Positions 18,333 to 25,671 of a stretch of DNA of 64,000 nucleotides are shown here, in pieces; positions within the stretch are counted from its first letter, which is position 1, and each line of letters begins with the position of its first letter. Source of the DNA: Candidatus Yaniella excrementavium. Its GTDB lineage: Bacteria > Actinomycetota > Actinomycetes > Actinomycetales > Micrococcaceae. The notes beneath the pieces are model-generated. The model made no database searches. It was not told the DNA's origin and saw only the letters and a program-made list of their open reading frames with translations. The stretch lies in assembly GCA_019115865.1 (NCBI GenBank), contig DXCT01000054.1, forward strand, positions 1 to 64,000. Reading direction: 5' to 3'. The position numbers and the translations under genes are program-made.

Positions 18333-18943
18333 AAAGCAAGTATCTGAAGCTCTGCGGATAGATCGACGGTACGCACGATCACCTGGTCCGGTACATGAAG
18401 ACGCCGCGGGGCGAAATTGAGGATCCCGGTAATACCTGCAGCAACCAGGGTATCCGTGACCCGTTGAGCAACGTCGCCCGGCACCGCGACGATGGCAAGT
18501 TCCATATCGTGGTCGGTGCCGATGTCCTGAATATCTAAGACTTTGTGTCCACCATGGAGTTGACCGATCTTTTCAGGGTCGTTATCGGCCACGGCCGTGA
18601 TATTCATTCCCCGATCGCCGAATCCTTGATAGGACATCAGCGCGGCGCCGAGGTTGCCGGCGCCCACCAGTAATACCCGCCGACCACTTGTGACGCCGAG
18701 AATCCGGGCGATCGTGTAGCGCAGGGCTTCAACAGAATAGCCTCTGCCCGCCCGGCCACTGTGGCCTAGTGCGCTAACGTCTTTCCTAGTCAGAGCATCA
18801 GAAACACCGAGTACTTCGGCCAGCTCTGCGGAGGTGACGTGGCCGGTGCCTTCGGCATGCAGGGCCTCCAGATACCGCAGGTATTGCGGTAAGCGTGACA
18901 GCGTGGGGGCAGACAGTTTCTTCGCCGTGGGTTGCTGGGTCAT
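18308..18943 (-). CDS. rex: Redox-sensing transcriptional repressor Rex
   Basis: Represses respiratory and fermentation genes and leaves DNA when NADH rises relative to NAD+. The 211-residue protein has an N-terminal winged helix (residues about 10-85; YLRYLEALHAEG, VSDALTRKDVSALG) and a Rossmann domain with VLLVGAGNLGAALMSYQGF (about 95-113). It overlaps the upstream glutaredoxin gene by four bases, so the two are one transcription unit. It is convergent with the membrane protein gene at 17538. Confidence 0.95.
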   Translation of the reverse strand: MTQQPTAKKLSAPTLSRLPQYLRYLEALHAEGTGHVTSAELAEVLGVSDALTRKDVSALGHSGRAGRGYSVEALRYTIARILGVTSGRRVLLVGAGNLGAALMSYQGFGDRGMNITAVADNDPEKIGQLHGGHKVLDIQDIGTDHDMELAIVAVPGDVAQRVTDTLVAAGITGILNFAPRRLHVPDQVIVRTVDLSAELQILAFHRDGASG

Positions 18944-19185
18944 GCGTCCAGACCAGCCGCAATCATTCGGCGGAGCCTGTCTGGATCAATCACCCAGAAA
19001 TCGCGTTGACGGTCATCCACAAATAAGACGGGGATCTCTTCTGCGAACTGTTCAGCCAGCTCAGGATGGTCCGTGGTGGAAATTTCTTCCCACGCGACGT
19101 CGTATTCGCCGGTGATTTCGTTCATGGTGTCGCGAGCAGCGGCACACAGATGGCATTGGGGTTTGGTGAGCAGTTTGAGATTCAT
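18940..19185 (-). CDS. Glutaredoxin-like thiol-disulfide protein
   Basis: An 81-residue glutaredoxin-fold protein with a CxxC active site in KPQCHLCAAARD (Cys11, Cys14) and the short VDD/cis-Pro region (EIPVLFVDDRQRDFW). This family is usually found next to rex in Micrococcaceae. AAGGAA lies five bases before the ATG. A terminator upstream at 19215-19242 separates it from the BldC-like gene, so the glutaredoxin-rex pair probably has its own promoter between 19186 and 19215. Confidence 0.88.
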   Translation of the reverse strand: MNLKLLTKPQCHLCAAARDTMNEITGEYDVAWEEISTTDHPELAEQFAEEIPVLFVDDRQRDFWVIDPDRLRRMIAAGLDA

Positions 19186-19214
19186 AATTTTCCTTGCAAC
19201 TAACTCCGGTTACC

Positions 19215-19242
19215 AAAAACAAAACCGCCCGGTAAGGCGGTT
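19215..19242 (-). terminator. Rho-independent terminator after the BldC-like gene
   Basis: On the minus strand, AACCGCC (19242-19236) pairs with GGCGGTT (19229-19223) around a six-base loop, followed by TTTTGTTTTT (19224-19215). Confidence 0.85.
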
Positions 19243-19262
19243 CTGCAATCCTGAGCGTTGGG

Positions 19263-19466
19263 TTATTCGTCGGTACCGGTAGCCGCATCTGTATCGGAAA
19301 CGATAGATTCCACTGCTTCTAAGGGCACACGATATGAGCGTCCGAATCGCACAGCCGGTAAGTCACCCGAATGGATCATCCGGTATACCGTCATCCGAGA
19401 GACTCGCATCATGCCTGCGACTTCGGTCACCGTCATGAATTTGGCTTTTGCGAAATTCTCCGCCAC
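19263..19466 (-). CDS. BldC-family helix-turn-helix DNA-binding protein
   Basis: A 67-residue MerR/excisionase-like winged helix protein. The pattern MTVTEVAGMMRVSRMTVYRMI followed by GDLPAVRFGRSYRVP (residues about 11-48) is the BldC family form, which binds tandem repeats to control development or stationary-phase genes in Streptomyces. The acidic tail (VSDTDAATGTDE) is not part of the fold. The GTG start follows AAAGGAG. The ribosomal bS22 gene often found beside it in actinobacteria was looked for and not seen here. Confidence 0.88.
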   Translation of the reverse strand: MAENFAKAKFMTVTEVAGMMRVSRMTVYRMIHSGDLPAVRFGRSYRVPLEAVESIVSDTDAATGTDE

Positions 19467-19544
19467 GTTTGTTACTCCTTTAACGTTCCCACTGAGGTCG
19501 GGGTTCTACGCCTGAGGGGAAGTTCAGAATGTAGGCGGCAACCA

Positions 19545-19580
19545 CCATTACATTAATAATAGCTTACGTATTCAAATACA
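19545..19580 (-). promoter_or_regulatory. AT-rich promoter region of the BldC-like gene
   Basis: A strongly AT-rich segment in a GC-richer surrounding, about 80-110 bases before the GTG start. It contains the inverted repeat GTATT-CA-AATAC (19568-19579) and a TATTAT/TATTAA stretch that could be a -10. The exact promoter cannot be fixed. Confidence 0.35.
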
Positions 19581-19588
19581 AGGTTTCG

Positions 19589-20827
19589 TTAGTCAAACCA
19601 CGGGTCCAATCCGTGCATCGGAAAGACAGCTTTTCGGGTCGCCATGATCGACTGATCCGTAGCATCCGCGGGGTCGTATCCGACCTCCCACGAGCGCCAC
19701 CAGACGTCTGTGCCGTCCGACATCGAGGACACGACATCTTCAGCAGCCAGACCAATTTCTTGGCCGACAAGCTTGCGCCATTCCATAGGAATTTCTGTTT
19801 TTAACGGTATCGGCGTGTCGGCAGCGATGCCGATCAAATGAGCCCAAGCACGCGGCACCACTTTCACGGGACTATAACCGCCGCCGCCAAGGGCCAACCA
19901 TTTTCCGCCAGCGAAATCTTCGGCCCAATCTGATGCATCAATCATCAGCTGGCGTTGGCCATCCACCGACAGATTCAGATCCGCTAGCGGATCATGCCGG
20001 TGACCGTCTGCCCCGTGTTGCGTTACGAGAACCTCGGGGTTGAAACTGCGCAACAGCTGTGGCACAACCGCGTGGACCGCACGCAGATACCCCGCGTCTC
20101 CAACCGAAGCTGGAACCGCAACGTTGACGGCGTAGCCTTCTGCTTGTGGACCACCGATATCGTTGGCAAAACCTGTGCCCGGAAACAACAGCAGACCGGT
20201 TTCGTGGACCGAGATGGTGAGCACTCGGGGGTCATTCACAAATGCTTGCTCGACGCCATCGCCGTGATGCGCGTCGAGATCGACATAGGCGATACGCTCA
20301 GCACCCTGATCCAGCATGTATTGAATGGCCAGTGCGGCGTCGTTGTAAATACAAAAACCAGAAGCCATGGACCGTTGTGCATGATGCATACCGCCGGCAA
20401 AGTTCACGACCCGGTCTACTTGACCCGACCAGATGGCACTGGCAGCGGCTAACGACCCGCCGGCTATACGTGCCGAGGAATCGTGTAGGTCACCAAAAAC
20501 TGGACAATCCTCGGTCCCGAGTCCTACCGCTTCATAAACATTTGAGATATTGGCGATGGTCGCAGGATCTGCCGAATTGGCATCAGATGACGCTGCCCGC
20601 ACCTGCGCGATGTAATCTATCGAATGAACCGTAGCTAACTCGGCGTCTGTGGCGACCGGCGGCTTGACCTGCAGAAGTTTTTCCCGGTCTAACACACCCA
20701 ACATTTTTGCCAAACGATGGGTCAGTTTCAAACGCACCGGATTCATGGGATGGGTATCTGAGAATCGGTAATTCAGAAACGCGTCATCCCACACCAACGC
20801 ACTACGGGGTCCAGCTGTGTTTTCCAT
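19589..20827 (-). CDS. acuC: AcuC-type deacetylase (histone deacetylase superfamily)
   Basis: A zinc-dependent lysine deacetylase. In Bacillus AcuC deacetylates and reactivates acetyl-CoA synthetase. The 412-residue protein has GGMHHAQRSMASGFCIYND (active His pair, residues about 135-150), the zinc ligands in YVDLDAHHGDGVEQAF, and GHRHDPLADLNLS with the third ligand. Two in-frame starts exist, GTG 20830 and ATG 20827; a TANNNT box (20841-20836) sits 5 and 8 bases upstream of them. An acs gene is present at 40233. Confidence 0.9.
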   Translation of the reverse strand: MENTAGPRSALVWDDAFLNYRFSDTHPMNPVRLKLTHRLAKMLGVLDREKLLQVKPPVATDAELATVHSIDYIAQVRAASSDANSADPATIANISNVYEAVGLGTEDCPVFGDLHDSSARIAGGSLAAASAIWSGQVDRVVNFAGGMHHAQRSMASGFCIYNDAALAIQYMLDQGAERIAYVDLDAHHGDGVEQAFVNDPRVLTISVHETGLLLFPGTGFANDIGGPQAEGYAVNVAVPASVGDAGYLRAVHAVVPQLLRSFNPEVLVTQHGADGHRHDPLADLNLSVDGQRQLMIDASDWAEDFAGGKWLALGGGGYSPVKVVPRAWAHLIGIAADTPIPLKTEIPMEWRKLVGQEIGLAAEDVVSSMSDGTDVWWRSWEVGYDPADATDQSIMATRKAVFPMHGLDPWFD

Positions 20828-20941
20828 CACCGACTAGCGTATGTTGTTCTGCCCGCGGGACGACGCAAAGCTACCTTTATGACATTTTGCCGTTTCGACA
20901 CGACCGGGCAAGACTGGTCGGATCCCGGTTAAAGGACGAAG

Positions 20942-22336
20942 ATGGGACCAGTGAAACAGTCACGGTATAGTCCAGGCGCGCGGCTCCACAACAACGGTGG
21001 GGTCGGTTTAGTGCGCAGACTTTCTGGCCTGCTGACTTCGGCACCGGCCCGTATTGCTGCCGTCATGTTCGTTCTGGTCATCGCGATCTTTACCGCACTC
21101 TTAGCAATGCCATTTTCATCGGCTACCGGTCAACCCACCGCCCTGGTTGACGCTGCCGTCACCGCAACCTCTGCAGTCACCGTGACAGGATTGACCTCAG
21201 TACCCACTGCCGAGCATTTCTCACTAACTGGTCAGCTGTTGATCCTGGCGGCTATCCAACTTGGTGGTCTGGGCATTGTCACACTAGGTGCGGTGTTAAC
21301 CATGCTGGTGTCGCGCCGATTGTCACTGCGTTCCAAGATCCTGTCGGTCGAGTCAATGGGGGTATCGGGGCTGGGTGAAATCCCAGCATTGCTCATCACA
21401 GTGCTGATCTTCACGCTGAGCATTGAAGCGATCCTGGCGGCCGTCATGTTGCCGGTGTTCATCGGACAGCTGGGCGGTGGCCCGGGACTATTTCACGCGA
21501 TATTTTATGCGGTTTCATCGTTTTCCAACGCCGGGTTTACGTTGAGCTCCGCCACCTTAGATGACCCGGTGATTATGACGACCATTAATGTGGGCGTCTT
21601 TGCCGGGGCATTGGGTTTTCCCGTGGTCTACATGCTGTATCGGATGCTCTTTCGTAAGGCTCGGATGAACCTCCACACGCGGTTGACGCTTGAAGTCACC
21701 ATCATACTGTTGATCGGCGGTGCCGTACTCATGGCCGTGTTTGAATGGAATAACCCCGACACGTTGGGTTCAATGGGGACCTCGGAAAAACTCCACAGTG
21801 CGTTATTTGCTTCAGGGATGACGCGTTCGGGTGGGTTCGATATTTATGAAGTCACCGATCAGACTGATCAATCGCTGTTGATCACAAATATTTTGATGTT
21901 TATCGGTGGCGGATCCGGTTCGACTGCCGGCGGTATTAAAGTCACGACGCTAGCGGTATTGCTCTTAGCCATTCTCACGGAGATCCGTGGTGACGAACAC
22001 GTACGTATTCATCACCGTGAAATTTCAGATAACACGGTGCGTGTCGCTGTTGCAGTTGTAGCCGGTGGGGCACTGTTGGTCTTAACTTCGGTGATCGTGC
22101 TAACCGTGGTCACCGGCCAAGACTTGCAAACCACCGTATTTGAAGCGCTGTCAGCGTTCGGGACCGTGGGCTTGAGTAACGGGCTCACCGCTAGCGCTCC
22201 CGAGCCAGGGAAGTGGATTCTGATCGCCTTAATGTTCATTGGTCGCCTCGGGACGATCAGTTTCGCTGCGGGGTTGGCTACCCGAAACCGGCCAACTCGT
22301 TATCGTTATCCAACTGAAAGGCCAATCATTGGTTAA
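20942..22336 (+). CDS. trkH: Trk/Ktr-type potassium uptake channel subunit
   Basis: An integral membrane potassium translocation subunit, 464 residues. It has the repeated helix-pore-helix units of the TrkH/KtrB family with filter-like segments TSAVTVTGLTSV, SNAGFTL, TRSGGFDIYEV and FGTVGLSNGLT, each holding the single conserved Gly. The length matches KtrB better than enterobacterial TrkH. AAAGGA precedes the ATG. The regulatory subunit gene overlaps its end by eight bases. Confidence 0.92.
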   Translation: MGPVKQSRYSPGARLHNNGGVGLVRRLSGLLTSAPARIAAVMFVLVIAIFTALLAMPFSSATGQPTALVDAAVTATSAVTVTGLTSVPTAEHFSLTGQLLILAAIQLGGLGIVTLGAVLTMLVSRRLSLRSKILSVESMGVSGLGEIPALLITVLIFTLSIEAILAAVMLPVFIGQLGGGPGLFHAIFYAVSSFSNAGFTLSSATLDDPVIMTTINVGVFAGALGFPVVYMLYRMLFRKARMNLHTRLTLEVTIILLIGGAVLMAVFEWNNPDTLGSMGTSEKLHSALFASGMTRSGGFDIYEVTDQTDQSLLITNILMFIGGGSGSTAGGIKVTTLAVLLLAILTEIRGDEHVRIHHREISDNTVRVAVAVVAGGALLVLTSVIVLTVVTGQDLQTTVFEALSAFGTVGLSNGLTASAPEPGKWILIALMFIGRLGTISFAAGLATRNRPTRYRYPTERPIIG

Positions 22337-22988
22337 ATACTCCGACTCACCGGTACTGGTCATTGGTTTGGGCCGCTTTGGTTCGGCCCTGGCAGAGGAA
22401 CTCACCGAATCTGGCCAAGACCTCATGGCCGTGGAAGCAGACCGAGCCACCGTGCAACGCTACATGGGTGAATTCACATCTGTCGTGCAAGCAGATGCCA
22501 CCGATATCGCGGCACTGGAGCAATTGGGCGCAGCACAGTTCAGCACCGCTGTGGTGGGCATTGGCACATCGATTGAAAACTCTGTCCTCACCGTGGCCAA
22601 TCTGGTGGACTTGGGAGTCGAAACAATTTGGGCCAAAGCCATTACCCGGGTCCACGGTGAGATTCTCACCCGTATTGGGGCGGCGAACGTCATTTTCCCG
22701 GAGCAGGAGGCGGGCGAACGGACCGCCCATCTCTTAGCTGGCACCATGCGCAACTTCACCGAATTTTCACCCGGCTATGCTTTGGCCAACATCAGCACCC
22801 CGCAGGCTCTGGACGGTAAGTCGTTACGGGCCTTGCGCAGCAAAGATCGCTACGGCGTCACCATCGTCGCGTTGGAACACGACGACGAATTCCAAAGTGT
22901 CGACCAGGAGACTGAACTGCGCGAGGGGCAAAATATGATCGTTGCTGGTCCAACCGAACGTGTTGATAACTTCGCCAAACGCATCTAG
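22329..22988 (+). CDS. trkA: Trk/Ktr potassium uptake regulatory subunit (RCK domain)
   Basis: A cytoplasmic gating ring subunit for the channel encoded just upstream. The 219-residue protein has an RCK_N Rossmann domain starting VLVIGLGRFGSALAEEL (residues 9-25), an acidic ribose-binding VEADRATVQR, and a C-terminal RCK_C domain (about 140-215). I place the start at TTG 22329, with AAAGG (22317-22321) seven bases before it; this gives the usual KtrA length and overlaps trkH by eight bases. Confidence 0.91.
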   Translation: MVKYSDSPVLVIGLGRFGSALAEELTESGQDLMAVEADRATVQRYMGEFTSVVQADATDIAALEQLGAAQFSTAVVGIGTSIENSVLTVANLVDLGVETIWAKAITRVHGEILTRIGAANVIFPEQEAGERTAHLLAGTMRNFTEFSPGYALANISTPQALDGKSLRALRSKDRYGVTIVALEHDDEFQSVDQETELREGQNMIVAGPTERVDNFAKRI

Positions 22989-23009
22989 CGGCCACCTGCA
23001 TGCGCGGTA

Positions 23010-23825
23010 CTATGCTCCGAGCTCACCAGAGCGTGTGACATTGGCTTTGAGCGCGTCCACTATCACCTGGTCGAATCCGGCGCCATCCATGGACTGGAGT
23101 GCTGCCTCAGTGACCCCGCCCGGCGTGGCGATGGAGTTCTCTAGCGCGATTGGATCGGCGTCGGGACCATCCAACATGGTGCCGGCTCCCACAACGGTCA
23201 ACCGGGCCAGCTGTCGAGCTGTGGAGGCATCCAGCCCCAATTCTGTACCTGCGTGAGCCAGGGCATTTGTGAATCGGAACACGTAGCCTGGCCCCGACCC
23301 CGCCATGGCGGCCACAAGATTGAGATCCTTTTCAGCGACATGAAATACCGTGCCCGAGCCGGCAAAGACCGCGTCGACTTGTTCAACCTGTGCATCGGTG
23401 ACGGTAGCGCCACGGGCCATTCCTACAACGCCTTTACCCACGGTTAAAGCAACATTGGGCATGGTTCTCATGAGCGGTTGACCCTGCGGGAGTGCCTGCG
23501 CCAGGGTTTCCAGCGTGGTGCCGGCGGCCACCGAAACCACAGTGGCGTTGGGGGTCAGGGCTGCAGCAAATCCTTGTGCGGTTGCTACCATCTGCGGTGG
23601 CTTCACTCCCAACACCACAATGTCAGCGTTGGCAACGGCATTGCTATTGGCTTCGGCGTTAGCTTCCGTGGCGATGACGTCGATGCCAAATTCTTGGTTG
23701 CGCTGCGTAGCTGATGTTTGGGAATACGTCGTAGCGGTAATGTTGCTCGTATCAAAACCACCGGCCAGCAGACCGGCGAGAATCGCTGAGTTCAGGTGTC
23801 CCAAACCGATAAAACTGATGCGCAC
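23010..23825 (-). CDS. proC: Pyrroline-5-carboxylate reductase
   Basis: The last step of proline synthesis, reducing pyrroline-5-carboxylate with NAD(P)H. The 271-residue protein opens with the Rossmann motif FIGLGHLNSAILAGLL (residues 5-20) and contains LMRTMPNVALTVGKG, GSGPGYVFRFTNAL and the C-terminal ATPGGVTEAAL signature. A GTG start eight bases after AAGGAG is clear. It follows the sugar isomerase gene by 12 bases, so these genes and ppx upstream form one run. Confidence 0.95.
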   Translation of the reverse strand: MRISFIGLGHLNSAILAGLLAGGFDTSNITATTYSQTSATQRNQEFGIDVIATEANAEANSNAVANADIVVLGVKPPQMVATAQGFAAALTPNATVVSVAAGTTLETLAQALPQGQPLMRTMPNVALTVGKGVVGMARGATVTDAQVEQVDAVFAGSGTVFHVAEKDLNLVAAMAGSGPGYVFRFTNALAHAGTELGLDASTARQLARLTVVGAGTMLDGPDADPIALENSIATPGGVTEAALQSMDGAGFDQVIVDALKANVTRSGELGA

Positions 23826-23837
23826 TGAGTGTTCTCC

Positions 23838-24638
23838 TTATGTTGCGGGGGTTCGTGCCAGATGTTTGCGGGCAAAAGCAAGCGACTCGGCTAGCATTTC
23901 TTCACGGTGCCCCGGATATTTTTGTCCGCGGGTTGAGACTTCTACACACACTGCGCCGTCATAGTCGCTGGCGGCGATGTGGTGCAGTGACTCAACCACC
24001 CGCTGGTGACCATAACCTGGTAGCAGGTGTTCATCTGCCGTGCCTTGCCCCGATCCGTCGGTGAGGTGCACATGCGAAAGTCGGGAGCCTAGCAATTTGA
24101 TTGCTGCCAAGGAATCTATCTTGGAAGTCGCGGCGTGGGAAAAGTCCCAGGTGACATGATCGTAATCCTGCGGGATGGGGTCGTGATGCGGGAGATACAT
24201 TTTTATCTCACTACCCGAAACGCGCCACGGGTACATGTTTTCCACTGCGATCGTTACTCCGGTGGCTTCCATGATGTCTCGAATGCCGGTAGCAAAGTCG
24301 AAGGCATACGATCCTTGCCAACGAAACGGTGGATGCACCACCACGATTTCTGCACCAAGCTCACGTGCCAGATCTGCCGCACGAGCGACTTTGTTCCAAG
24401 CCGAACCCCACACTTGTTGTGTGAACAGCAGCGTGGGTGCGTGCACGGAGTGAATGGGCATGGAGTGGCGTTGGGATAGTTCATCGAGTTTTGTGGGATT
24501 GTGGGTCCACCGATTCTGGGTGACCATGATTTCTACGCCGTCATAGCCGAGATCCTCAGCCATCGAAAACACGTGCTGGGGTGCTAGCGAAAAGATAGAC
24601 GACGACGATAAAGTCACCGGGATTTCTGGTTTAGCCAC
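23838..24638 (-). CDS. Sugar phosphate isomerase/epimerase (TIM barrel)
   Basis: A 266-residue xylose-isomerase-like TIM barrel with metal-binding acidic and histidine residues in GYDGVEIMV, IHSVHAPTLL, VAVENMYPW, VTWDFSHAATS, HVHLTDGSG and CVEVSTRG. The substrate is unknown. The gene lies between ppx and proC, the order seen around Rv0496-Rv0500 in Mycobacterium. GTG 24638 is chosen because AGGAG lies seven bases upstream; the TTG at 24644 abuts the AGGAG. It overlaps ppx by eight bases. Confidence 0.86.
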   Translation of the reverse strand: MAKPEIPVTLSSSSIFSLAPQHVFSMAEDLGYDGVEIMVTQNRWTHNPTKLDELSQRHSMPIHSVHAPTLLFTQQVWGSAWNKVARAADLARELGAEIVVVHPPFRWQGSYAFDFATGIRDIMEATGVTIAVENMYPWRVSGSEIKMYLPHHDPIPQDYDHVTWDFSHAATSKIDSLAAIKLLGSRLSHVHLTDGSGQGTADEHLLPGYGHQRVVESLHHIAASDYDGAVCVEVSTRGQKYPGHREEMLAESLAFARKHLARTPAT

Positions 24639-25668
24639 CGCCAACTCCTAGTGAAAATCCGGGTCGTTGATCATCGGAGGTCAGGTCCACGCCTTCGACC
24701 CAGGCGCTTTCGCTGGCTTCCACCACACGTCCTTGTATGCGCAGCGCGTCGAGTCGACCCAAGATCAGGCCCTCCCGCAGTGCCCATGGACAAATTCTAA
24801 GCTTCTTGATGTCGAAGACTTCCATGGCTACTTGTGCCACCATGCCGCCGGCTAGCACCTGGCGGGCGCGCATATCTGAGACGCCCGGTAACTGGGCGCG
24901 CTGTGCTTCGGACATGACCGCCATCGTTCGGATCCAGGTTCCTAGGTCTTTGGTCCGCAGTTTGCGTGGTACGAAAAGCCCATCCGTTGAGGGGGCTGCT
25001 CCGGCTAATCGAGCGAGTGAGCGGAACGTTTTGGAGGTGCCTGTCACTACGGTGTTCTGTGGCAGCTCGGCGGGAAAAAGCCCGCGATATTCTTCAAGGA
25101 CTTCGCGGATGTATTTATAGAGGTTGGCAACTTGTTCGCTGCTTGGCGCGTCGGAGTGATCGAAATAGTCCTTGGTTAACCGTTGGGCGCCAAGGGGTAC
25201 CGAGACCGCCGTAGCTGGGAGTTCATCAGTGCCGAAGGACATTTCAAATGATCCTCCGCCGATATCGAAGTTCAGCAGGTTCTCAACGTGCCAACCATGC
25301 CAACGGCGTACTGCAAAGTACGTCATCGCAGCTTCTTGATCACCAGACAGCACCGTCAGGTGCACGCCAGTGTCTTCAGCGATGCGTTGTAGTACTGCTT
25401 TGCCATTGGCAGCGTCACGAATCGCCGAGGTGCAGAAACTTATCATATCGGCCGCTCCGTTCGCTTTCGCGAAGGCCACCGCACCGTTGATGAACTCAAC
25501 CAAGCTGGCTTGGCCCTGCTCAGTAATTGCGCCGTCACCATCGAGGTGTCGGACTAACGACAGGGGGCGTTTATGGTCTGCGTAGGCGTTTGGTCGCGCC
25601 CCCGGAAACGCATCCACCAAAAGCAGGTGGATTGTGTTTGAGCCAATGTCCAATACTCCTAGGCGCAT
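24631..25668 (-). CDS. Ppx/GppA family exopolyphosphatase / pppGpp phosphatase
   Basis: A 345-residue member of the actin-like ASKHA fold, hydrolysing polyphosphate ends or pppGpp. Visible motifs are LGVLDIGSNTIHLLLVD (phosphate 1, residues 3-19), FCTSAIRDAANG, LNFDIGGGSFEMSFG (phosphate 2) and ICPWALREGLIL. It is the short type without the C-terminal HD domain. In Mycobacterium the homologue Rv0496 prefers short polyphosphate. It begins three bases after topA ends and has only a weak ribosome-binding site. Confidence 0.91.
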   Translation of the reverse strand: MRLGVLDIGSNTIHLLLVDAFPGARPNAYADHKRPLSLVRHLDGDGAITEQGQASLVEFINGAVAFAKANGAADMISFCTSAIRDAANGKAVLQRIAEDTGVHLTVLSGDQEAAMTYFAVRRWHGWHVENLLNFDIGGGSFEMSFGTDELPATAVSVPLGAQRLTKDYFDHSDAPSSEQVANLYKYIREVLEEYRGLFPAELPQNTVVTGTSKTFRSLARLAGAAPSTDGLFVPRKLRTKDLGTWIRTMAVMSEAQRAQLPGVSDMRARQVLAGGMVAQVAMEVFDIKKLRICPWALREGLILGRLDALRIQGRVVEASESAWVEGVDLTSDDQRPGFSLGVGGG

Positions 25669-25671
25669 GGC

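Noticed and set aside
19186..19588. Possible bS22 ribosomal protein gene near the BldC-like gene
   Set aside because: Both gaps around the gene were read on the minus strand; no Lys/Arg-rich short frame is present.
22347..22759. Long minus-strand frames inside trkA
   Set aside because: Antisense shadows; the plus-strand frame has a complete RCK domain.
23265..23282. Rex-like operator half (TTGTGAATCGGAACACG)
   Set aside because: Inside proC coding sequence and only partly palindromic.
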